From contig OX388350.1 in the NCBI GenBank assembly GCA_947579665.1, positions 35,187,393 to 35,251,392 of the forward strand: DNA of 64,000 nt, read 5' to 3'. The notes under the pieces are model-generated. The model was not told the origin of the DNA. It did not search any database and saw only the letters and a program-made list of their open reading frames with translations. A program made the translations under genes and the position numbers. Shown piece by piece: positions 55,857 through 64,000 of the stretch; within the stretch, counting starts at the first letter, position 1, and each line of letters begins with the position of its first letter. Source of the DNA: Sympetrum striolatum (lineage: Eukaryota > Arthropoda > Insecta > Odonata > Libellulidae).

Positions 55857-56442
55857 CAGAGATGGAAAAATCCGACCCAACCTGTTTCAGGGTCGATTCT
55901 TTTAACCAGATTCCAAATTATTTTGAATCGATCTATTGAACCAATTATTATTATTTTGAATCGATCTATTAGAACCGATCTTTCGATTCGATACGGATGT
56001 TTGCAATCGTTTTATGCATGATTCTAGGGTATTTACAGCGTTGGATTCGGTTCTGACTTCATTTTGAGTATGCGATCGTTGCGGTTAGGTTGTAGTTAGT
56101 TACATAAATAAATGCGGTACTTTCTACAGAATACTTAGTAGCTCATCATCTTCTAATTTTGGAATAATGATTGCAAATATTCATAATGATTATAATTAAT
56201 TTCTCGACGAAGGCGTCCATCTTAGGTAATATGTACCACATATTTACAAACAGATTCTTGAAAATAAAGTATCAGGAGACAATTCCATCCAATATGCATA
56301 GTTCTAAACCATTAAAGACAGCCTATATGAGACAACCGATCTCATCCGAACCGATCGATCTTTCGAATACGATCTCGTGCTTGAATCGAATCGAAGTAAA
56401 CGATCGGAAAATCGATCTTTACATTGAAAACTCCCATCTCTA
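55857..56442. mobile_element. hAT-like non-autonomous element with 8-bp target duplication
   Basis: The left end CAGAGATGGAAAAATC and the right end (inverted: TAGAGATGGGAGTTTTC) are flanked by TAACAGAG (55849-55856) and CAACAGAG (56443-56450), matching at 7 of 8. The 586-bp interior is full of GATCGATC/AATCGATC-type words (ATCGATCT, AACCGATC) near both ends, as in subterminal repeats. A 99-codon frame inside encodes no transposase motif. The AGAGATGGGA end is of a known hAT type. Confidence 0.85.
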
Positions 56443-56454
56443 CAACAGAGCCTC

Positions 56455-57400
56455 ATTTGTGAACCTCTGAATATACAGGAGAAACAGAATAACAAGAAAG
56501 GCCATTAATACTCGTATATCGGATTACGGGAATGAAACTGTTTTTTGCACAGTTATTTCCACCCATTTATTATAAGCTGTTTTTGCAATATTTGGGTGAA
56601 TTTGAGGATCTTTGGAAATCAATTCGCCTCAAACGCAATTACGTAATTGCGACAAGTGAACAGATAATAGAATAAGAGAAATAGACGGTCCATCTCATTA
56701 ATGCCCACCTACATCCGTGGGTTAGAAACTTCAAAGCAGAGGGGTGAATAAAATTGGAATTTTGAACTCACCAAGGGAATTACGAGTAGAATTTCAAAGT
56801 ATGAACTGGCTGCACTTACCTAAAACAGAAAAAAGCAAACGTTAGTAAAACTGTTAAGAGCACCAACATTTTCAATTTATTTTCTATTATAATTGTATTT
56901 ACTTCACTTAAAAATGAGTTACATGTTATTACTATAAGTTCTTAACAGAATAGGATGGCTATTCAAATGCGCCTTGCATAATTTCGGTTCCCAACAAATT
57001 CTGGAACTAAATTCAGTGCAAGGCGAGATGTAGAGAAAATAATTCACTGATTTGATTTAAATTTAATAATTTAGAAAAGTAAATTTCGATGAGTACTTCA
57101 CCAAAAATTTTCTTTTAACTTTTAATACCTTATATTTATACAAAAATATTTCAACTATAAATTTATTTCTTGAACACACAGACACAAGTCTGGTGGCAAC
57201 ATTCTACACAAACATAATCAAGTACAAATCTTTAAAGATACAAACTCAGGAAAACAATTCCATCTCCCACTTTTCTACACATCTTATACATTTCTGAATA
57301 ACAAACATAACAATTAGCCTTTTCACAAACAGTTTTGGAATTTTTATTCTCGAATGAAATCGATTGCGGTAAATCCTACCTTATATAATTTACTATTTTA
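56455..57400. other. No recognised gene
   Basis: AT-rich. I see no family matches before the family B insertion. Confidence 0.4.
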
Positions 57401-57407
57401 CTACCGG

Positions 57408-57756
57408 GTAGTAAGGAGCCTTTTTCGATACCAGTGGGCGGAGCATCAACAACCTACCCCACATTCGAATACCTCCTCCTTTGCTTTACCTTCCCCAATT
57501 CTCATGCAGTGAGTCTCTTGTATGAACAGATGTATTGACGACAAATTCTATCAATTCACAAATTCCTTGCGAGTACGCATGGCATATTTTGGAGAAAAAC
57601 AAGTTAATAATTACCGAAAGCTGGCAACCACGAGGAAGTGAAGGTCGTGTCGTGGAGTACACGGGATAAGTAATTCGCGTGAGTGGGGGTATACCCCTCC
57701 GAGGAGGGGATGCGCGAAAACTTCCGCGCAGGCTCTCTACTAAGTAAGCGGCACTA
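57408..57756 (-). mobile_element. Family B non-autonomous DNA element, reverse copy
   Basis: Starts TACTACCGGGTAGTAAGGAG and ends CTCTCTACTAAGTAAGCGGC. The interior, read on plus, has CCAGTGGGCGGAGCATCAAC, ATTCTCATGCAGTGAGTCTC, ACGAGGAAGTGAAGGTCGTG and GCGTGAGTGGGGGTATACCC, each the complement of blocks at 29905 and 44364. The AGGGGATGCGCG..CCGCGC segment folds locally. Confidence 0.8.
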
Positions 57757-57759
57757 GAA

Positions 57760-59150
57760 TTAACTTGTTTTCAGCTCACCTCCGAAATCTTGAATATATA
57801 AAGAGCCCCTTAAAATAAAGCGGCATCGCCAAAAAGTTTTTTAATTGTGCCTCGTTATAGCTAAGAGTGGTCCAGCAACGTAGATGAGTCGATTACAGAC
57901 AGATTTCCTTTCTTGGAAAAACTTTCACCCGCAAATATAGATGGAATTCGATTTTCTAGAGGGAAAGGTATCCTTGACACCCAGCGCCTTATCAAAAATC
58001 ACACGTTATTAGTCGATTTGATACGAAAATATGATTATTTATTACTATTTCTTCAGAAAATCAGCGGCGATCTCCGAATAAACTAGTCTTTTAGATGAAC
58101 CTCCACAGACTTGAAAGTATTACGTAATCTAATTACATGATTCCTTGAGATATTTAAAATATTCACTTGGCAAAATAATCAGCAATTTCCGAAAAGTACA
58201 GCATCACACAAAATAAAACTTTTATTTATATTAATTTGCGTGATGTCTTCAAAAACGAACTTTAATCACAACTTCTTTGAATTAATGAAGCAGAAAAACG
58301 TGTCTGCAATATCCCTTTGATAATGATTATGCTTACATAAATTAAGACTTTACGGCAAAGCCAGAGATGTTATTTAAGTTATAACTGAGTAACAGACTAG
58401 TAAGATAAATATTTCCTCTTTTCTAAATAACTTCAAGTTATATAAGGATTCCTCTAATGTATGATAAGATACTATCACAGAGCAAAGAAAACGGGGATGC
58501 AGAGATCCGTTTCCAAGGAAGTAAAATTCTATGAATCGATTACATAACTAATTTAATTACTGCAGTAAATTACTGTAATCTGGCACTGTACCCCTGAAAT
58601 TTTTAAAATACCTCCTCGGATATTTTGTGGTACTAAGAATCTCTCTTTTGAGATAAATATTACCCAGCAGATACTACAAAATCAGGAAACGATCAAGTAG
58701 AGCATGAAACTATTTATGGATGAGACACTTTGTTTACGCATGAGAGGAACATGTTAATAGAAATCGTTCATTTATAACTATAAGTTGGAAAAACAAAAAA
58801 GGAAACGATAACTATAGATATTAAATATAATACTTTTTTACAAAGTAAACCACACAAGAAAAATTTCATTTATTCCGAGATTTAGTGTAGTAATTTATGC
58901 TATTATATATCTATACTATTTATACATATATTAAACCCTGATTTGAATATAAATTTATACCGGATTAAGTTTTTTAATCAAAATTCCACTACGCAATATA
59001 ACGTTTGTTTAATCATCTATGGATTCAGACTATTATTCTAAATCATACTCGGATACAAATTTACAACAATGGGAACTATACTTAATTTTAAGCCCCAACA
59101 GAAAACGAACATACACCCGACTTAGATCCAAAACTCCTGTATGAGTTACT
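57760..59150. other. No recognised gene
   Basis: AT-rich, with no frames over 60 codons and no repeat-family match. Confidence 0.45.
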
Positions 59151-59154
59151 TCTG

Positions 59155-59475
59155 TCTGGAAAGTATTCAGCCCGAAGGACGGTTGGTGCCTCACCCCCTC
59201 AGACATAAGCTGCTAAGAGTTTGCAGAGAGGAATGAGGTTCACTAAGCAGGATGAGGAGTGAGGTAGTTTTCCCTTGCTTTCCTCATTGAGATAGAATGC
59301 TGTAAACGGAACATGTCCACGCAAGTGAAGCACAATGACTACACGAGTAATACTTCACTTGTCAGTCTATAAGGAGATACCTAGATCAGTGTAATTATCC
59401 ACTCATACCTCAGTAGCTTTCATTTCATCACAGTCATGATCAAGACCGTGACAAAAGTAAATCAGATATACATCT
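59155..59475 (-). repeat. Family A interspersed repeat, most complete copy
   Basis: Contains, on plus, GGTTGGTGCCTCACC, CAGGATGAGGAGTGAGGTAG, TTTTCCCTTGCTTTCCTCAT, AACGGAACATGTCCACGCAA, CATACCTCAGTAGCTTTCAT and CATCACAGTCATGATCAAGA. It covers the union of what copies 113-330 and 42049-42290 show, so the unit is at least about 320 bp. No terminal repeats or frame are visible. Confidence 0.8.
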
Positions 59476-59479
59476 TTCT

Positions 59480-61160
59480 CTATCCTGTACCAGATGGAAA
59501 ATGAATATATTTTATTCCTCAGGGTATTTATTTATTTCTTGTACAAAACCGCCGCAGTTAATCGCGAGGACTGGTGGCGACGTTTACTTCTATAACAATT
59601 AATTTAAAAAATATTACTATGCAGAAACACAATAAACCCAACTAATTACAATATAAGCATGCATAAATAAACAGAATTAAGAATAATTAAATTCAAAAAT
59701 ATATATATATATGCAATAAAAATATGAATTATAAAAAAAACCGCTGTGAATTAGCTATAAGTTAGTATGAATTTTAAATAACCTTGAAACAGCATATACA
59801 TATGGTAGCAGGAACAAACAGTTACTCCGAAAAGCCAAAACTAGGTGAAATGAGGTAAACCCAAGGTATCTCGTATTCCAAAGTACCCCGAACCCAACCA
59901 AGATTAGCAACTGCTTGGTTGTATAACTTCTTTTGCGCGGACGAAAAAGAAAGAATCTAAAGAGACTTACGTAACATTACCACTTTTTCATTTCAGACCG
60001 AGCCTCCGCAAATAACTTCCTCCTAAAGCTCTTAATTTATTGCATAACTTCCTTAATTGAAACTCTAAAAACTAAATATCCCACCCTCTCGACTAATTTC
60101 GAGCCGAGCTCTCCGCAGCAATTTTCAAAACTTCTCCAAGCCTCCGCGAGGGGCGTTTCATTTTTTCCGCGAAGTAAATTTCCCGAAAAAAGATGATTCC
60201 GACGGGAATTTAGGAGAGAAAAAAGAAGCTGACAGCCGACGGAGGATCAGCTCCTTAAAGCGACGGTGAGGAGACGGGGGATGACGAAGAATTTCCCTGC
60301 GAAGGCGCTAGCGACATTTCGGCGGGGAAAAACACCTTTCAAGAGAGTCGCCCAGACCATGTTCTTCTTGTACACGTCCCTGCGTCTGGCTTAAGACCTC
60401 ATTCTACATTTCCTTTCTGCTTTCTATGCATACCGAGTCTTTTCGTAGTTCCAAAATGTAATAAGGCGAATTTATAATCTGATGAAAAATCCTCGATAGT
60501 CATTGGGATAATATGACTATATGGGCACACACGAGCGTCTATAAGTTAAAAAGCAAAGAGAAAACATTGTATCCCTTTTTTGAGCGTATTGCGAGCACAG
60601 ATGAGTGTGAGATTTGTCATACTTTAGGTTCGTGTAGAGAAGGATTGGCGATAGTCAATAACTTTGTCCAAAGTATCCTTAATTCGACTCTGGACGAATC
60701 GAATCTTCTGTCATAATAAATGCGCCTAAATTTCATTTTGATCGATTGCAGACATTTTGTCGAAATTGAGAGAATTTAGACTAAAATGTCGAAAAATTAA
60801 AGTAATTTTATGGGCATAAACAATTCCTTAACGACAAAGGTCATTGTTGGACTCAACTCTCATACAATGCGAAAGATAGGTTCATAAGAAATGTGTTGGG
60901 AAGAAGAGCCATTTTATGGCAATAAAACCATAAGTAAACTTTGAAGATTGAAATTCATCTATATATTTTTATAAACAATATCAATAATATTTCGCTTTTC
61001 AGATATAATTTCAAATAGTTAATGCTTTCGTTCTCAAAACATGGAAAATTTTGCCGTCAAAATCAATCGAAAGTTGCCTTGCCATCAAAAAAATCGATTA
61101 TTTAAATGTAAATATAAATGTAAAGGCAACAATATATAGAAACGCGATATTTTTTTAGTA
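59480..61160. other. No recognised gene; GC-richer patch at 60060-60380
   Basis: About 59515-59720 (TATTTATTTCTTGTAC.. and GCCGCAGTTAATCGCGAGGA) could be an antisense LINE 3' end. The GC-richer patch has no long frame. A 67-codon plus frame at 60513-60716 has no motif. Confidence 0.4.
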
Positions 61161-61164
61161 ATAA

Positions 61165-61530
61165 TAATAATACATCTTGTTTGGGCGAAATTGAGACTAA
61201 GTATAGTATAAAGTCTCCTCTTTCGTCCAATCCATCGTCATACAAAATATAATAATGAACTTGAAGAGATGGTGGATGAAGATTAGATTAATTAGTGGAT
61301 TAGAAGAATTGTGGATGTAAAGAACCTAAGAAATTCTTAGGAAATACATTTATCCACTGCATGAAAACACTCACTAGGAAGGAGAGTGTGAAAAACGTGC
61401 GGAAACCTACCGATATTAATAATTAGAAGATGGTAAGAATCATGAAAAATTTATAAAGTACACTATCTATAGGTAAATATATGACATATATCAAATAGTA
61501 TAGTCACGTTGACATTTAAATAAGTGTTAT
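61165..61530 (+). repeat. Family D repeat, full-length in this window
   Basis: Begins with TAATAATAATA, then TTGGGCGAAATTGAGACTAA and AAGTCTCCTCTTTCGTCCAA (first half, shared with 18150 and 31245). It continues with TAAGAAATTCTTAGG, TGAAAACACTCACTAGGAAG, GTGAAAAACGTGCGGAAACC and GTTGACATTTAAATAA (second half, shared with 48140). An AAT tract at one edge suggests it is the 3' end of a LINE on the minus strand. Confidence 0.7.
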
Positions 61531-61854
61531 CCAATATAAGCCAAAGCGTGAATTTTACCGACAATCTTATTTACATTAAAACCCGAATTGGTTTTCTAAC
61601 ATGTAATTGTAATGTCGAAGGAATGATCTAAAGGAATTGTAATGTAATGTAAACATGTAAGCATGTAATTGTAATGTCCTTTGTAATATATGTAGACATG
61701 GTGATTTTTCCCTTAATGTTCCTCCTATTTGAGAATATATTTATTCATTTTGTATGTCGCATACAATTGGGTTTTTCTACCCGTGTGTGATGAGTAAAAT
61801 ACGATTACTATTTACCTACATCTAACTTGTTCCCTTTTTGTAAACGACAGCGAT

Positions 61855-62425
61855 TCCCATCCCAAAACGCCATCTGTCTCACTTCCTTGTAGTTTACCCC
61901 ACCTCTAAAAGTATTCAACATCTTTTGTCTATGTTTTTTCTTTATTTTTTCCTTGTATTCTACCTTCAATTACATACTTCAGTAGCCACTCTATCCTTAT
62001 TATTTGACCAACCCTTTTCTTCCGAAATGCTTAATCACCTCAATCAAAGCCCTCTTCCTAACCATTTCCAGCACTTTTGTTTTCCCATCAACCCAACTTA
62101 CTTATTCCATTCTACGCCAAACACTTATCTCGAAGGCCTCCAAACGTTTGGCATCCTTCAAGAAAGTCTACACGGGGTGCTAACCGGGTGGTTTCTCGGT
62201 GGAACACCGGCGTTTCGGCTGCTAGCACTGCAGCCATCCCCACTCGACTCTGGGTATCGGCTACATTGCTGGCATCCGAAACATCCGAGTTCCACCGATA
62301 AACCACCCGATTAGCACCTCGTGTAGACTTTCTGCAACAGACCCTTCACCGGGAAAAAGTCACGTTTGACATCCTTCTTTCCTAAGGTCCACGTTTCGCA
62401 CCCATACAGCGAAATATACGTAAAT
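61855..62425 (-). pseudogene. LINE 3' coding end (YGCETWT family), split by a foldback insertion
   Basis: On minus the upstream part (62420-62378) reads LYGCETWTLGK. The sequence is then interrupted by 62160-62361 and resumes at 62159, with a region corresponding to KRLEAFE, the VDxKTxxxLEMV(R/G)K region and a basic EVIKHF-like block near 62040. The region then runs to a GGVNYKEVRQMAFW-like end near 61855. The insertion and several frame changes show it is dead. It is the fifth 3' end of this LINE family in the window. Confidence 0.75.
62160..62361. mobile_element. Foldback insertion with 16-bp target duplication
   Basis: Arms of about 75 bases (from 62162 inward and 62335 inward) are inverted. 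They start AGAAAGTCTACACG and run through GGTGCTAA(C/T)CGGGTGGTTT, TCGGTGGAAC and TTTCGG. The flanks 62144-62159 and 62362-62377 (ACGTTTGGCATCCTTC and ACGTTTGACATCCTTC) agree at 15 of 16 bases. That duplication is longer than hAT or Tc1 elements make and is compatible with endonuclease-primed retroposition, as in Penelope-like or LINE-mobilised units. About 26 bases after the right arm (62336-62361) are not part of the fold. Frames across the arms are incidental. Confidence 0.85.
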
Positions 62426-62429
62426 ATAT

Positions 62430-64000
62430 ACATAGAGAAATGCAACGTGGCTATGCATTTCGTTGAAAGGCGTCATCTTCGGTTTGAGAAACTTCAATCA
62501 AGACCTATTCCTTACGAACACTTCACAGTCCCCTCCCCTTTCACCTTGCTTTCTAGTCGGAGCGTCGAGAAGCGACTCGGGAGTGGAATTTTTTTAAAGA
62601 TCTCCCTCGCTCTTTGATCTTCGCATAAAAGGTGAACCGACGACTAATTAACGAGCGGGGCGCTTTTTATTCTCCTTCCCAATGAGCGTTGATCAACTCG
62701 TAGCATGAAAGCGAGGGGACGCCATCTTTAAAATTCGGGGAGGGGAGAACTGATGTCAGAATTGGCTCCAAACACCATTAGATTACCTGAGATGTGTGCG
62801 ATCTGTTTACGTCGTAAATTAACATATGGAAGGAATTTGCATGAATTCTGGGAACACTTGTTTAAAAAAAGGTACTAATAAAATTTAAGATAAATAACTT
62901 TACTAGGATTTTATTTAACCTGGTAGAGATGAAGCCAAACGGCTCCCTCTTCCCTTACCCCAGGGCTCTCAAACAAGTACAATAAATAAATGAATATGCA
63001 ATAAATACAATAAATAAAATAAAAATAGGGAAAACTAACAAAAAAAACAAACAAAAAATTGATTAAAGGTTCATACACCGAGAATTTTCCTCGTGATTTT
63101 GCGCTCTCCTTTAAAAGTGTTTTCCTTGTCATTTTTCTGTGGAGTGTAAATGTCTCACTAACGTATCGTACCTCTGGATTGAATACTGTGTTGTAATGCC
63201 TGGCTTATGTATGTATGAACTTGCATTTCATGTTGTAGATATAAAAAATTAACATTATCATTTTAATCTTCGTTCAAATTTGACCGTCGACGAATTGTAA
63301 GCAAACGAGAGGGAAGATTGGAGAGAAACTGAAAACCTCCCAAAGGAAATTGAATTCCCCCTCTTAATGCATCCTTGAAAGGCAGGTAATATCCGACTTT
63401 GCTCATCGGGAAAGGGCGTCAGCCAGGTGACTGGAGCCAAATTTTAATAGAAATCACCCTTGAATATGAAAACTGCTTTAATCAAGTGCCAAGGCGGACT
63501 GGGAAATAAATCCCGAAAACTAGGATTCCAATCTTATTTCTCTCGATGTTATCTCGCAGTTTGAGAATTTTCCTACTCTTAATCAAGAGGCCCCCGGACA
63601 AGCAAAATAACACGAACGGGACAATTCGAAGATGGTAATCAAAAGGAGTGGATTTTGTGAAACTCCGCCGCTTATGCATACGTTATTTCTGGAGGATTCC
63701 GAAATTTATATTTCTTATATAAGGATGAATTTCTTATCTTTTTAGAACGAATGGGTTTGCAAAAATCTTACGTTTCTTAAGTTTCTGTGCTTTGCAAAAG
63801 GACTGAAAATCAACGCATAACATTTATTGGTATTGAAAAGCAGGGAGAAGCAAAAATTAAATTAAAAAATTGGTTACTACTAAATTCTCCTCACCGTTAC
63901 CAGACCGTTGCTAACGTAGGTCCTACGACCAAACTGCAACGATATATTATATAAATAAATAAATATTTGGTTAGACAGGACCCTGATGGTTAAATTGTAT
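62430..64000. other. No recognised gene
   Basis: About 62490-62750 is GC-richer. About 62890-63060 begins with TTTATTTAACCTGG and A/T-rich repeats (AATAAATA) and could be an antisense retrotransposon tail. The right edge is AT-rich. Confidence 0.4.

Noticed and set aside
62077..62314. Open frames on both strands at about 62077-62314 as genes
   Set aside because: They cross the inverted arms of the foldback insertion; palindromic GC-rich arms open frames on both strands by structure.
1..64000. CRISPR arrays, bacterial operons, organelle or rRNA insertions
   Set aside because: No regularly spaced identical repeats, no gene-dense bacterial layout, and no recognisable rRNA or mitochondrial gene blocks on either strand.

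Overview
The window looks like intergenic or intronic DNA from a repeat-rich animal genome, most likely an arthropod and probably an insect. It is AT-rich, and no reading frame exceeds about 140 codons. There is no bacterial-style gene packing, no rRNA and no intact protein gene I can name. The insect guess rests on the mix of transposons: degenerate non-LTR (LINE) 3' ends, Tc1/mariner-, hAT- and foldback-type DNA elements, and tRNA-derived SINE-like heads. I cannot name the species. No stretch could be shown to be a host coding exon.

Recognisable material is almost all mobile DNA. (1) Non-LTR retrotransposon fragments lie at 11.6, 13.2, 24.9, 46.0-47.2, 50.7-52.2, 53.5, 54.0, 54.6 and 61.9 kb. 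Five of them belong to one family, recognised by a Y-G-C-E-T-W-T type motif and a basic C-terminal block. All carry stops or frameshifts. (2) Non-autonomous DNA elements with clear ends include hAT-like elements with 8-bp target duplications (26591-26908, 55857-56442), a 450-bp TA-flanked element with roughly 110-bp inverted arms (15658-16107), an 83-bp TA-flanked hairpin (19868-19950), and an element whose ends carry reiterated 15-mers (about 3224-3713). (3) Multi-copy families are lettered here. A: about 113-330, 27786-27930, 42049-42290, 59155-59475. B: 4111-4338, 29905-30237, 44364-44762, 57408-57756, with an end fragment at 52593. C: eight copies, some folded back on themselves. D: a LINE-3'-like family at 18.1, 31.2, 36.0, 48.1 and 61.2 kb. 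E: 12839-13184 and 20126-20522. (4) Foldback units lie at 14590, 18415, 18610, 33600 and 62160. The last is inserted into a LINE fragment with a 16-bp duplication.

Between the repeats are long AT-rich stretches with nothing recognisable, and several short patches of visibly higher GC without repeats (about 16.1, 23.2, 28.4, 30.7, 34.1, 35.5, 45.5, 50.4, 52.7 and 60.1 kb). The 28.4 kb patch carries paired homeodomain-type motifs and a forkhead-type motif. These patches are the best candidates for conserved regulatory DNA or missed exons. The most interesting structural signals are the palindromic family C, the foldback insertion at 62160, the reiterated-end element at 3.2-3.7 kb, a recurring CTGANGA-hairpin-GAAAC motif, and a 74-bp duplicated segment whose reading frame stays open in both copies. 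The genes do not form a system: the layout is best read as layers of nested transposon insertion and decay.
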